Positions 54,228 to 63,109 of a DNA stretch of 64,000 nt are shown piece after piece (position 1 is the first letter of the stretch; each line of letters starts with the position of its first letter). Under the pieces are notes generated by a model that saw nothing but the letters and a program-made list of their open reading frames with translations, did not search any database and was not told where the DNA came from. The stretch comes from Calothrix sp. PCC 7103 (GTDB lineage: Bacteria > Cyanobacteriota > Cyanobacteriia > Cyanobacteriales > Nostocaceae). The stretch covers positions 8,339,481 to 8,403,480 of the forward strand of contig NZ_KB217478.1 of the NCBI RefSeq assembly GCF_000331305.1. Direction: 5' to 3'. The translations under genes and the position numbers were made by a program.

Positions 54228-54929
54228 ATGGAAGACCGATATAGCTTAATCAGCCCTGCCAATCCTACGATAGTTACGTCGTCACCCTTTTTTCAAGGGT
54301 TGCCACAAAGTGCTATCGATTTGGCACTTACTCATCTTGTTACCCGTACCCATCCGGCAAATCAGGTTATTTTACTCGAAAATGACTGGGGGGGTTCAGT
54401 ATATTTTATTGCTCAAGGTTGGGTCAAAATTCGGACTTACAATCTTGAAGGTAAGGAAGTAACGCTGAATATTTTAGGAAAAGGTGAATTATTTGGTGAA
54501 ATGGCGGCACTTGATGAAGTTCCCCGTTCAACCGATGTAATTACTTTAACGGGTACTATTATAGGTAGTATGCCTTCTCAAGATTTTGTTAAGTTACTTC
54601 AAACTGAACCAATGGCAGGAATGCGGTTATCTCAACTAATGGCACGAAGATTACGACAAGTAAATCGGCGCCTGCGGTTGCGCGAATCAGACAGTCAGTC
54701 TAGAGTAGCAGATACATTAATATTTCTAGCTGAGGGGCAGGGAATTAAAGGAGACTCTGGTACAGAAATACCCATCCTACCGCATCGGGAGTTAAGCAGT
54801 TTGAGTGGATTAGCGCGTGAAACTGTAACAAGAGTTTTAAATAGGTTAGAAAAGAAAGGACTAATCAAGCGTGACCAAGATTCAATATGCATTCCTGATT
54901 TGTCAGCATTAGAAAGGATGATTGTATAA
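54228..54929 (+). CDS. Crp/Fnr-family transcriptional regulator
   Basis: 233 residues. The N-terminal cyclic-nucleotide-binding fold shows GGSVYFIAQGWVKIRTYN and GELFGEMAALDEVPRSTDV, keeping the Glu and Arg of the cAMP pocket pattern. The C-terminal winged helix has HRELSSLSGLARETVTRVLNRLEKKGLI, a clear recognition helix. It is distinct from NtcA. First of three genes on the plus strand (regulator, DUF2232 protein, CobT) that nearly abut, so it may be an operon. The effector is unknown. Confidence 0.93.
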   Translation: MEDRYSLISPANPTIVTSSPFFQGLPQSAIDLALTHLVTRTHPANQVILLENDWGGSVYFIAQGWVKIRTYNLEGKEVTLNILGKGELFGEMAALDEVPRSTDVITLTGTIIGSMPSQDFVKLLQTEPMAGMRLSQLMARRLRQVNRRLRLRESDSQSRVADTLIFLAEGQGIKGDSGTEIPILPHRELSSLSGLARETVTRVLNRLEKKGLIKRDQDSICIPDLSALERMIV

Positions 54930-54945
54930 ACTGAGCGCGAGAATC

Positions 54946-55626
54946 ATGGTTCCAGAAAAAGAATGGTCTGAAAAAAAAGAAATATTAAAATCTCCAGAGA
55001 TAAGAGTTGATGCACCACTACGAATGGTGGAAACTGCCTTTTTAGCTAGTACAGGCAGTTTAATTTGGTTTATTAGCTTTTATTTTCCGGCGTTTTCCCC
55101 TGTTTTGCGGATATTTTTTCCGGTTCCAATTGCCTTAGTTTACCTGCGTCGAGGCAAACGTGCAGCTTGGATGGCAGCTGTTGTATCTGGGTTGCTGTTA
55201 TCGGTACTCATGGGGCCGATTCGCAGCTTACAGTTTGTGATGCCGTTCGCGTTTATGGGGGTATTACTAGGTGTCGCATGGAATCGCCATGTTCCTTGGA
55301 TTGTTTCGATTAGTTTAGGAGCGTTGTTAGGGACAATTGGTGTATTTTTTAGAATTTGGTTTATATCGATATTAACCGATGAAGATTTATGGATTTATAT
55401 AATTAATCAAGTAACTGGTATAATTGACTGGATTTTTCTGAGGATAGGTATTCTATCGACTCCTAGCCCGTTTTATATTCAAATCGGCGCCCTTATATTT
55501 GTTCTATTCAATAATTTTCTATATTTATTTTTAGTCCACATTGGAGCATGGCTATTATTAGACCGTCTTGGTAATCCTATACCTCGTCCTCCGCATTGGG
55601 TACAAGTTTTACTAGATTATGATTAA
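54946..55626 (+). CDS. DUF2232 membrane protein
   Basis: 226 residues from the ATG at 54946; a TTG at 54922 overlapping the regulator stop would add eight residues. Six to seven hydrophobic segments after a charged N-terminus (EKEWSEKKEILKSPEIRVD). Resembles the DUF2232 family, whose bacterial members resemble small-molecule transporter membrane components. The linkage to cobT suggests a possible corrinoid-precursor role, but this is inference. Overlaps the cobT start by eight bases. Confidence 0.85.
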   Translation: MVPEKEWSEKKEILKSPEIRVDAPLRMVETAFLASTGSLIWFISFYFPAFSPVLRIFFPVPIALVYLRRGKRAAWMAAVVSGLLLSVLMGPIRSLQFVMPFAFMGVLLGVAWNRHVPWIVSISLGALLGTIGVFFRIWFISILTDEDLWIYIINQVTGIIDWIFLRIGILSTPSPFYIQIGALIFVLFNNFLYLFLVHIGAWLLLDRLGNPIPRPPHWVQVLLDYD

Positions 55627-56734
55627 TATCTATACTCAGATTCCTCTAGGAAAAGCCTGGGTAACTAAGCATTGCAGGTTGCCAATATTTGTCTGCGTAT
55701 TAGCATTTACTGAGACAGCTTTGATACCCGGAATATCAGCCGCTGGTCTAACTCCAGAAGACCGTATGTACACCGCTTGTGCTGATGCGGAGTTCTTGTA
55801 TCACGGCGCCTCCAGAAGACCTGAGTATCCTTTACCACCATTGACCGCAGGAGCATCACCTGTAATTATTTCGCGTGCGGTAGTCGAAGAACTAAAGTTG
55901 CCTGTTTATATTTTTAATGCTGGATTAATTAAGGCGCCGCCTTTAAGTATTAGTGCAATTGATTTAAAAGGTACACATGCTTTATGTGTAAGTAGTGGTA
56001 ATGCAATAAAATTATCTGTAGTCCGTCACTTATTCCAGCAAGGATTAGAGTGGGGAAAGAAGCTAGGACGTGAAGCTCAATCAAGTAAAAATTATTCTAA
56101 TCAAAGATATTTAATTTTAAGCGAGTGCGTTGTTGGTGGAACGACGACAGCTTTGGCGATTTTAACAGCTTTAGGAATTAACGCTGCGGGAAAAGTGAAT
56201 AGTAGTCATCCTGTTTGTAATCACACGCAAAAATTAGCGGTAGTGCAAACAGGAATAAAGACAATGAGTAAAACTTCTGATGACCCACTAGAATTAGTTG
56301 CATCAGTTGGAGACCCAATGCAAGTAGTAGTAGCTGGGATGGCAATAGCTGCGAGTCGTTTTTGTGGGGTAATGCTTGCTGGAGGTACTCAAATGCTGGC
56401 AGTGTATGCTTTATCCCGTGCGTGTGCGAATTTTTATGGCTTAGAGTGGCAACCAGACCAAATTGTAGTAGGTACTACTCGTTGGGTTGCAGAAGATACT
56501 TCTGGCGCCACAATTGAATTAGCTTCTTTAATCGGCGATGTTCCGCTAATTGCTACCCAACTTAATCTTACTAACTCTCGTTACGAACAATTGCGTGTAT
56601 ACGAGCAAGGCTTTGTTAAAGAAGGTGTAGGTGCTGGTGCTGCTTGCATTGCTGCATATCTATACCAAAACTGGCAACAAGAGCAGCTACTAATGGCAAT
56701 AGAAAGACAAATTGACAAATTGAAACAAAATTAA
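55619..56734 (+). CDS. cobT: CobT-like NaMN-dependent phosphoribosyltransferase
   Basis: 371 residues. Fits the cyanobacterial/archaeal CobT-related family (TIGR00303 type), which uses nicotinate mononucleotide to activate the lower ligand base in cobalamin assembly. Visible landmarks are SECVVGGTTTALAILTALGINAAGKV, the substrate loop SVGDPMQVVVAGMAIAAS, LAGGTQMLAVYAL and the C-terminal KEGVGAGAACIAAYL with a catalytic-type Glu. The start overlaps the DUF2232 stop, which suggests translational coupling. A perfect terminator palindrome follows. Base specificity is unknown. Confidence 0.85.
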   Translation: MINIYTQIPLGKAWVTKHCRLPIFVCVLAFTETALIPGISAAGLTPEDRMYTACADAEFLYHGASRRPEYPLPPLTAGASPVIISRAVVEELKLPVYIFNAGLIKAPPLSISAIDLKGTHALCVSSGNAIKLSVVRHLFQQGLEWGKKLGREAQSSKNYSNQRYLILSECVVGGTTTALAILTALGINAAGKVNSSHPVCNHTQKLAVVQTGIKTMSKTSDDPLELVASVGDPMQVVVAGMAIAASRFCGVMLAGGTQMLAVYALSRACANFYGLEWQPDQIVVGTTRWVAEDTSGATIELASLIGDVPLIATQLNLTNSRYEQLRVYEQGFVKEGVGAGAACIAAYLYQNWQQEQLLMAIERQIDKLKQN

Positions 56735-56735
56735 T

Positions 56736-56763
56736 GTAAAGACTAAACATGTTTAGTCTTTAC
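56736..56763. terminator. Perfect 28-base palindrome terminator
   Basis: GTAAAGACTAAACA followed by its exact complement, one base after the cobT stop and just before the end of the convergent coiled-coil gene. Probably terminates both. Confidence 0.7.
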
Positions 56764-56770
56764 ACGTTTA

Positions 56771-57148
56771 TTAATAATTGATTCGTTTGAGTAGTAGTTG
56801 CTCTTCTAAAGCGGCAATGCGATTGTACGCTGCGGTTAGTTGTGCAGTTAACCGTTGAATTTGAATTTCGGGTGTTAAATACCTATCTCCCCCTTGAAAA
56901 TTAATGTCTGTAAAAATTCCATCAGCCAAAACGTCTTTATGCTCTAATTCTGGATTAGAGATTGTATATCCTTTCAACTGGTACCTACCAGCTTCACCTA
57001 ACTCGTGTGAACTGTCTCTAACGCTGGTTTTCTCTGTATTACACGTCGATAAAGCTTGAGAGACTTTATGCTCAAGTTGCTGAATAACCTGGTAGAGGGC
57101 ATCGACTTTATGGCTTAAAGTCAAGACCTGTTTCTGCAATAGCTCCAT
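56771..57148 (-). CDS. Coiled-coil protein of unknown function (125 aa)
   Basis: Two heptad-rich segments (about 1-35, LLQKQVLTLSHKVDALYQ; and about 95-122, IQRLTAQLTAAYNRIAALEE) flank a central ~50-residue polar part with YQLKGYTISNPELEHKDV. No membrane segment. I recognise it only as a type of small cyanobacterial coiled-coil protein. Convergent with cobT. Confidence 0.65.
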   Translation of the reverse strand: MELLQKQVLTLSHKVDALYQVIQQLEHKVSQALSTCNTEKTSVRDSSHELGEAGRYQLKGYTISNPELEHKDVLADGIFTDINFQGGDRYLTPEIQIQRLTAQLTAAYNRIAALEEQLLLKRINY

Positions 57149-57659
57149 TTAATACCCTCAGCGGTATGTTTACTCTATATTATTCAATTTCAAGTCAATG
57201 TTAACTATACTTATGAATTATTTAATTATTACTACTCTTTGATTGAATACTATACAGAATTTAATTAAATAAAAATACTTCTAAAGATTTAATAAAGTGC
57301 CGACTCAGTTAGATGTTTAGTTAAGTAAAGCCATAAAAACAAGAAATAACGGTAAAAAACAAGATATCTAACCTTTATTCGCTGTTTTAAACATAAAAAT
57401 CCTAAAATAACCCGATATTGTAGGTTGGCTTTAGGAACGGAACCCAACACCCTTCCCAGAAACCGCGTTTCTTAATACATCTGTTTCAGTATTATCACTA
57501 GGTATGTCTTAAAACTTTCAAATTTAATAAAGGTGTTACTAATCAGAAAATTTTGGGCATCCTAAGTAGGAATATAAAGCTACAAAGTATACAATATTAT
57601 CACTTAATAAACGAATAAATTATTATCTGTTATCGGCTTGTACATGCTTATCCTACGAT
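57149..57659. other. Intergenic region, no gene seen
   Basis: AT-rich. Holds one degraded palindrome near 57461 (AGAAACCGCGTTTCT) and a GTTGGCTTTAGGAACGGAACCCAAC hairpin-like sequence near 57423, both dispersed repeats. Confidence 0.5.
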
Positions 57660-57790
57660 TGGATTAACCGCACACCAAGCCGTAAATTTATTGTGATGAG
57701 ACTTTAGGCGCCAGCAACATCGTTAAAAAGAGGTTAAGATTTAAGTCTTAGCTTGCATAGCGCGTTCTCACCAGAGAGCGCGCCTTTTGT
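57660..57790 (+). ncRNA. Possible small RNA ending in a strong terminator
   Basis: A stem of TAAGA/TCTTA (about 57735-57750) is followed by GCGCGTTCTC/GAGAGCGCGC with a four-base loop and CTTTTGT at 57760-57790. No gene lies directly upstream on the plus strand, so the terminator may end an independent short RNA. Confidence 0.35.
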
Positions 57791-57878
57791 ACTGGTATAA
57801 AAATATGTTATCTCTTTTTATGTACTATGTATGTACTTTATTCTATAGAGATACAGAGTTCACTTAAGAGTTTACCCT

Positions 57879-57963
57879 ATAATGTTTGAGATGCTTCGTG
57901 CCTCAGCATGACAAGTTGATAGCGATAATGTTTGAGATGCTTCGTGCCTCAGCATGACAAGTT
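57879..57963 (+). repeat. Two 39-base repeats, period 46
   Basis: ATAATGTTTGAGATGCTTCG and the following CATGACAAGTT region occur at 57879 and 57925. These are copies of the same arm as the tandem array at 16678. Confidence 0.75.
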
Positions 57964-58007
57964 TACTTGTTTGGAGTAAAAGCTTTATTAAACAGTCTTA
58001 GAAAAAA

Positions 58008-58081
58008 TCGGAACGTTGGGATTTGAACCCAAGACCTCCACTACCCCAAAGTGGCGCGCTACCAAGCTGCGCTACGCCCCG
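58008..58081 (-). tRNA. tRNA-Pro (anticodon GGG)
   Basis: Acceptor CGGGGCG pairs with CGTTCCG (two G-T pairs), D arm GCGC...GCGC, anticodon stem CCACT/AGTGG with loop TTGGGGT (U33, anticodon GGG), and T arm TTGGG TTCAAAT CCCAA. The discriminator is A. CCA is not encoded. All arms are canonical. Confidence 0.92.
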
Positions 58082-58156
58082 AAGAATACAAATTTAACTT
58101 TGTAATCTTTAACTTAGCTATAATAACACAATTCTGAAGAAAAATAGCATGTTTAA

Positions 58157-58522
58157 TTAAAAAACTTTGAGCGTACTTGCTGCTTGAAGTAAACCTGGTA
58201 CAGCATCGGCCTCCCATTTTCCTTCGCAAGCGCGTTCATTATTAATGATGAAGCGTAAGCTATAGGAGTGATGGTAGCCTTCTACTTCCATCCAGATTAA
58301 ATCGCTTTCGGCTTCTATGGCTATTTTTTCAGAGTCCATTAACTCAGGTCTCAGTTGTTTCATTGTGTCAGCAAGCTGTGCTGATAACCTACAAAAATCA
58401 TCTAACTCAGCTTCTTTTAACTCAACAGACCAGTCCGAGGTACCTACTAATCCTTTAAATTTTGGCGCCGAAGGGTTCCAACCAATACGCCAACCAACAC
58501 CACTTTTAATGACACGTTCCAT
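58157..58522 (-). CDS. DUF1818 protein
   Basis: 121 residues. It opens MERVIKSGVGWRIGWNPSAPKFKGLVG and has a beta-rich core with WSVELKEAELDDF and IWMEVEGYHHSYSLRFI, the pattern of the DUF1818 family restricted to cyanobacteria and plastids. One base separates it from the upstream gene's stop, so they form an operon. Function unknown. Confidence 0.88.
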   Translation of the reverse strand: MERVIKSGVGWRIGWNPSAPKFKGLVGTSDWSVELKEAELDDFCRLSAQLADTMKQLRPELMDSEKIAIEAESDLIWMEVEGYHHSYSLRFIINNERACEGKWEADAVPGLLQAASTLKVF

Positions 58523-58523
58523 T

Positions 58524-59072
58524 TTAGCTTTTGCCTGTGAAGGCGTTTGTTAAAGCTTGTACTAAAGCAGCACGCTGGCTACGGCTAAGTTTTTTCACGG
58601 CAGCCCTATCACCGTCAAATGGGTTTGTTGTTAAATTATCTTTTCCTGGATAGCTGTAATCGTACATGATTTCATTGGCATCAAGATAATCTGCCAAAGT
58701 TAACTTCCAATCTAAACGAAAGTTAGGTGCCCGTCCCTTTGTGTAGATATGGTAGCGAATTATGCGACCGACTAAAGTATTATCAGTGGCAACTTTACCA
58801 CCCTCTTTGGCTTTGTAAGTATTTTCTTTAGGTAAATCTGGTAATTGTTGGTAAATTTTTTGCCAAACATCACCGATAACAATACGCTGCTGTGCCGCTG
58901 CTGGCTGGGAGCCAAATAAGCTTATATTAGATAAGATTGGTGGGCTAACTTCGGCACTGCAAAGCACGGCAACCAAAACTGTTACAAATAAAGCGAAATA
59001 TAGAATTCGGCGCGCTGGGTATAAAGAATACAATTTAGATTGAATAAATAAAGGAATAGGATTTTTTTCCAT
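58524..59072 (-). CDS. Membrane-anchored or exported protein of unknown function
   Basis: 182 residues. One hydrophobic segment (ILYFALFVTVLVAVLCSA, about 24-41) and a small-residue stretch (SQPAAAQQ near 56-63) that could be a signal cleavage or linker. The ~120-residue remainder is soluble, with WQKIYQQLPDLPKENTYK and NTLVGRIIRYHIYTKGRAPNFRLDWKLTLADYL. Co-transcribed with DUF1818. I recognise a cyanobacterial-type hypothetical, no function. Confidence 0.7.
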   Translation of the reverse strand: MEKNPIPLFIQSKLYSLYPARRILYFALFVTVLVAVLCSAEVSPPILSNISLFGSQPAAAQQRIVIGDVWQKIYQQLPDLPKENTYKAKEGGKVATDNTLVGRIIRYHIYTKGRAPNFRLDWKLTLADYLDANEIMYDYSYPGKDNLTTNPFDGDRAAVKKLSRSQRAALVQALTNAFTGKS

Positions 59073-59136
59073 TGTTGGAATTAGTTTATTTAGTACAAAA
59101 TTATTTATCCCCCAAAAGGGGGATCACATTTAACTT

Positions 59137-59373
59137 CTAGACTTCACCAATGATTTCCGGTTGAGTTAGCTCATCTGACATTTCGATAATTGCGCGCAAT
59201 ACAGGTTTCATGAGCGTATCATCGGCATTATCAAAATCTTCGTAACGGCGCCGTTTTGCACGGTTAGCAACTTGAACCGTGATGCGATAACGATTTGAGG
59301 CTGCATGTATCAAATCTTCAGCACGGTGCATAATCTGAGACTGAGTTGTCTCGAACTTTGAACGCTTGAGCAT
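59137..59373 (-). CDS. rpoZ: RNA polymerase omega subunit
   Basis: 78 residues from the ATG at 59373 ([43 protein letters not shown]); a GTG two codons upstream is less likely. The [13 protein letters not shown] segment and length match the cyanobacterial/plastid ycf61-type omega. Stabilises the beta' subunit in the RNA polymerase core. Confidence 0.95.
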   Translation of the reverse strand: MLKRSKFETTQSQIMHRAEDLIHAASNRYRITVQVANRAKRRRYEDFDNADDTLMKPVLRAIIEMSDELTQPEIIGEV

Positions 59374-59495
59374 AATCACTGGTTCAGTAGAACAACTTTT
59401 AGTTTAGCACTCGTGATTCATTACTCCGGGTAGAGGATATACATACAGTTGAAATTTTATAAGTAGCTTGTAATATCACCTAAATTTAGCAACTT

Positions 59496-59915
59496 ATGGC
59501 AAACCTTTTAGAGACTGCTTTGAATGCAGGTAATTTTAAGACTTTAATCAAAGTAGCTGAAGCTGCTGGGTTACTGGATACTATTGAACATGCAGATTCT
59601 TTGACTGTATTCGCACCTACTGATGATGCGTTTAATAAGTTGCCACAATCAACTTTAGATGAACTTCTTCAAGATATTCCTAAATTAAAGAGAATTGTCG
59701 CGTATCATGCTGTGTTTGGAGATGTACGCTCTGATGATTTAGCTCAAATTGATGAGGCACCGACTGTAGAAGGTTCTATATTAGCAATTGAATCTTCTGA
59801 CGGTAAGGTTAAAGTTAATAATGCAAATGTACTAAAGGCTGATATTCTTGCTGATAACGGCGTAATTCACGTTATTGATGAAGTATTAGTTCCCACGATG
59901 GTTACAGTCGAATAA
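59496..59915 (+). CDS. FAS1 (fasciclin) domain protein
   Basis: 139 residues forming one FAS1 domain: TLIKVAEAAGLLDTI, SLTVFAPTDDAFNKLPQSTLDELL (the H1 box), KRIVAYHAVFGDV, and GVIHVIDEVLVP (the H2 box). There is no signal peptide, so the domain is probably cytosolic, unlike many secreted FAS1 proteins. Common in cyanobacteria; adhesion-type or unknown role. Confidence 0.92.
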   Translation: MANLLETALNAGNFKTLIKVAEAAGLLDTIEHADSLTVFAPTDDAFNKLPQSTLDELLQDIPKLKRIVAYHAVFGDVRSDDLAQIDEAPTVEGSILAIESSDGKVKVNNANVLKADILADNGVIHVIDEVLVPTMVTVE

Positions 59916-60336
59916 CCATGCAGGGGGATTGGGTAGCATTTTATAAAGCTTGCTTAATTCCTCTACATCAATTTCAAACCAAAAGTCGGCACATTTACTT
60001 TTTATATCAACCCTTAGACAAATAAACACACAAATAAACACAAACCCTGTACAGTACAAAATAACTACCGAATCGTCATAAAGATTTTGGCTTTTGTTTT
60101 GCGTGTTGTTTTTTTAGGCTTTACTTTTTTAAACTGTTTTGATTGGATAAATACTAAAGTATCATTCTGCTCAGTATTCTTGTATTAAATAATGTAAGCT
60201 TTTGTTTGTATATAAAATTACTGATATTATCATTCTAGAAAAAGTTATATTTTCTAAAAAGCAATTTTTGTATGAATTAAGTATAACTTGTACTGATGAT
60301 AATGATTATTATAAGTTTTAAATAGAATTGATGTAT

Positions 60337-60366
60337 TGTAGAGACGCGATTAATCGCGTCTCTACA
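60337..60366. repeat. Perfect 30-base palindrome
   Basis: TGTAGAGACGCGATT with its exact complement. The same family as 47869-47898, with GCG instead of GTG at the centre of each arm. Confidence 0.85.
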
Positions 60367-60392
60367 TTTTATTTGTTATGTTAACTAATATA

Positions 60393-60436
60393 AAACTGGG
60401 TAACTTCTCGGTTATACCTACTAAGCTACCCAGTTT
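60393..60436 (-). terminator. Likely terminator of the DGR transcript
   Basis: AAACTGGGTA and TACCCAGTTT form a ten-pair stem around 24 bases. On the minus strand it lies 110 bases beyond the TR and is followed by TTATATT. Confidence 0.5.
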
Positions 60437-60484
60437 GGTTTGATTTTTGGATACTGTCACCAGCATCACCGGAACAGGGCTGGA

Positions 60485-60540
60485 CTCTTCTCTGACACTC
60501 CCAACGAATTAACTAATTCGCCAGCTCTCGTACAGAAGAG
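60485..60540 (-). promoter_or_regulatory. Nested hairpin immediately 3' of the TR
   Basis: CTCTTCT (60485) pairs with AGAAGAG (60534), enclosing a perfect CGAATTA-AC-TAATTCG hairpin (60505-60520). In the TR-RNA sense it begins four bases after the TR. TR-RNA function in studied DGRs depends on structured flanks; a similar job here is inference. Confidence 0.5.
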
Positions 60541-60544
60541 CGCT

Positions 60545-60668
60545 CGCCGCACCACCACACACCACCCGAAAACCGTTGTTGTTGTTATCGTTGTCGGGAG
60601 TGTTCCTGTTGCGATAAGCAGAACGGCAGTTATGCGGATTGTTGTTCCACGAACCACCGCGCAGCAGT
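60545..60668 (-). repeat. DGR template repeat (TR), 124 bases
   Basis: Matches VR (63122-63245) at 110 of 124 positions. All 14 differences fall on adenines of the TR sense (minus) strand. In that frame the TR reads with AAC/AAT codons at the variable sites ([11 protein letters not shown] and [10 protein letters not shown]), the usual diversification-ready template. It lies 20 bases beyond the RT stop. Confidence 0.97.
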
Positions 60669-60688
60669 CGGGGTTGCCTGTCCCTTCT

Positions 60689-61747
60689 CTACACTCTCAT
60701 CCAGTCGAGAGTTTTAGATATTTGTTGTTGTAGTTGGTAAGTATCGCCGTGTTGTAGATGGGCAAACCAACTGTTCATTGATTGGGATACTTTTTTTATG
60801 TCAATTCTGTTATTTATATATTCATGGTGCATTTTTCTGATACGGCGCCTTGCCCTACGCAAGTTTTCGGTACGCACACGAATACGGTCTGGTAACACGC
60901 GAAAACCTAAGAAATTGGCGCCGTGTTTTGTTTCAAATAATTGGCTCTTCACAGGATGGATTTTTATTCTCAGTCCCGTTAAATATTCTTCGATAGCGAG
61001 TCTGGCATCTACTAAGAACTCTTTATCATCGGCGAACAAAGCAAAATCATCAACGTAGCGAAGATATTTTTTGACTTTGAGTTGCTCTTTTATATAATGG
61101 TCAAAACCATTCATATAGACATTAGCAAAAAATTGGCTAGTTAAATTACCAATTGGTAAACCTCGGCGCCGTTCTAAGGGAGTGAGTAAATTATCTCCAT
61201 CAAAATGTTCCACTGCTGGGTATTGTTCATTACTGTTATCGATAATAGTATCAATTAGCCAAAGCGTATCTGGACATTTGATTTTGCGGCGTAGTAAACC
61301 TTTGAGAATTTCATGGTCAATACTAGGGAAATATTTTTGAATATCGCATTGTAACACATAGCGACTTGAGCGAGCAAAGCCAATAAAACGACGTAGCGCG
61401 CGGTGAGTACCAAAAGCAACACGGTTCGCGTATGAATCTGCTATAAAAGTTTTTTCGATAGGCGCCGCAATTACATTACACAAAGCATGATGTACCACCC
61501 TATCTCTATACGGAGCAGCAGAAATCATTCTAATTTTAGGCTCGTGAATGTAAAAAGTTTTGTAGGCGCCGGGTTGATAAGTTTTGTGCTTCAATTTCGC
61601 TTGCGTTCGGAAAATCTCATTCTCCAAATTATAATTATAAGCCAAAACACCCTGCCGATAACGTTTTCCCTTTTCAGCTTTTTCCGCTGCCGAAAGAAGA
61701 TTCTCAAAATCAGTAATAGCACTATAAAGACAACCCAACCTCTTCAT
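60689..61747 (-). CDS. DGR reverse transcriptase
   Basis: 352 residues from the ATG at 61747 ([18 protein letters not shown]), the usual DGR-RT start; a longer frame would overlap avd. The RT motifs are complete: [11 protein letters not shown], first catalytic Asp in [12 protein letters not shown] near 135, LPIGNLTSQ near 197-205 in place of the retroviral QGxxxSP (diagnostic for DGRs), YVDD at 231-234, and GANFLGFRV. It copies TR RNA into adenine-mutagenised cDNA that replaces VR. No endonuclease or RNase H domain, as is usual. Confidence 0.96.
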   Translation of the reverse strand: MKRLGCLYSAITDFENLLSAAEKAEKGKRYRQGVLAYNYNLENEIFRTQAKLKHKTYQPGAYKTFYIHEPKIRMISAAPYRDRVVHHALCNVIAAPIEKTFIADSYANRVAFGTHRALRRFIGFARSSRYVLQCDIQKYFPSIDHEILKGLLRRKIKCPDTLWLIDTIIDNSNEQYPAVEHFDGDNLLTPLERRRGLPIGNLTSQFFANVYMNGFDHYIKEQLKVKKYLRYVDDFALFADDKEFLVDARLAIEEYLTGLRIKIHPVKSQLFETKHGANFLGFRVLPDRIRVRTENLRRARRRIRKMHHEYINNRIDIKKVSQSMNSWFAHLQHGDTYQLQQQISKTLDWMRV

Positions 61748-61781
61748 ATTTGTTCGTATATTGTTTGTAGTAAGCACTTTA

Positions 61782-62222
61782 TTACTTATATTTTTGCTGC
61801 TTAATCCAACCACCTAACTGAATACCAATCTCATAAATTGACTCCCCTGCGACTTTATAGCGATGTATAGGGATTAATTTAAGTTTCCTTAAAATGCGAG
61901 TTTGACAACGCAAAAGCTGCAACTGAGTATTGAGTAACTCTAACTTCTGTAATTTTTGATTTGCATAACGAGCTTCAACCAATCCCTCATAAAAGCTGTA
62001 CAACCTATTTGATATTCTATCTCCTAAACCAAACTTATAAGACTTGTTTAGACCATTGAGAATAGGAATATACCAAATGATGAAATCAAACGTTTTTTGA
62101 ATAATACTTAACTCATCTTTATCCTCTAGCAAATCATTCTCTAAAAAATCATCATCTACAGAATCATCCATTGAAAATTCATCCATATACACCCGGTTAA
62201 ATGACATTTTTGTAACCGACAT
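61782..62222 (-). CDS. avd: Avd-like DGR accessory protein
   Basis: 146 residues. After an acidic N-terminus ([22 protein letters not shown]) comes the four-helix Avd core: [59 protein letters not shown] and the closing [18 protein letters not shown]. In characterised DGRs Avd forms a pentamer that binds the RT and TR RNA and is needed for mutagenic homing. The acidic N-terminal extension is not part of the minimal core. 34 bases upstream of the RT start. Confidence 0.93.
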   Translation of the reverse strand: MSVTKMSFNRVYMDEFSMDDSVDDDFLENDLLEDKDELSIIQKTFDFIIWYIPILNGLNKSYKFGLGDRISNRLYSFYEGLVEARYANQKLQKLELLNTQLQLLRCQTRILRKLKLIPIHRYKVAGESIYEIGIQLGGWIKQQKYK

Positions 62223-63109
62223 TCACATCATATAACCCAAAAATCTCAACACAAACATCGTGAAATATTTTGATATATTATATAAAATTTCGCAATGTAA
62301 AGTATGAATATATATTACTTTTTGTAATTATTTGAAAATCAAACTATTTTGGCTCAGAGTTTTTAAAAACTTTAATATTATTCAATCATATTAAACTATA
62401 AAATCAGATTTTTGCAACATGTATTACTGTCAATATAGTACCCAATTGTGTGTATAAGCCTTATTGTTGCTGTATCAGTTTTATCTGTTTTCCGTTGAAA
62501 GTGGGACAGGCTGCGATTCCTATGCCACAAAAGTTTCACTAAATGATTCTGTGTAAATGAAATAATTGTCTGCTTTGCAGCAAGCTTAGAAATTATAAAA
62601 AATTGGTTGCGGCAAAAACGCGATAGGGAGCGTCTCTACAACAATAAATAAAGATATAGACACTTAATATTTTGAATGTAGTGTTTCTGTATAATGCCAA
62701 TATTCCTTGTTTAACTTATATCTTGAACCTACACCCTAGAAGGGTAGGGCTATACAAACTAAGCCTGCCTACGCAGGCTAAAAATACTGATTATTCGTCT
62801 TGTTGATAAAAAGATGTGTTTATTAATTATTGAAAATCTAAGTATTAATACGTATTATGATTATATATTAAGCTATCCTTTGGGAAAGGCTGCATTTTAC
62901 GCATTCAGCTTTACATGTCTTAATATTTCGCTTTAATCCAAATAACCTAGAGATGCAACACAATATATATAGCTTCTCTAAAAAAATAACTTGACAATAA
63001 ACGTTTAAACTTGATATAGTAATATCGGAAAAATAAATTCGGCTCGCTTCGCTCGCAAGAAGGGTAAAAAAATACAGGGTAGAGGGTAAGAGTGTAAAAG
63101 TGTCAAGGG
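62223..63109. other. ~890-base gap between DGR target and avd
   Basis: AT-rich with stops throughout. Holds a degraded GTAGAGACG repeat arm (about 62617-62640) and an AGCCTGC/GCAGGCT hairpin near 62764-62781. No GGCGCC site and no second TR-like copy were seen. Coding frames here are antisense shadows or noise. Confidence 0.6.

Larger units (their letters stand above)
59916..60484. other. Intergenic region downstream of the DGR
   Basis: Contains a perfect palindrome (60337-60366) and a terminator-like hairpin (60393-60436). No gene on either strand. Confidence 0.6.

Noticed and set aside
54228-54929. NtcA nitrogen regulator
   Set aside because: Same superfamily, but the sequence does not carry NtcA's characteristic N-terminus or recognition helix.
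60466-60657. Open frame over the DGR template repeat
   Set aside because: It is a by-product of the TR sequence read out of phase; composition is unnatural (Thr-rich) and the TR is a non-coding template.
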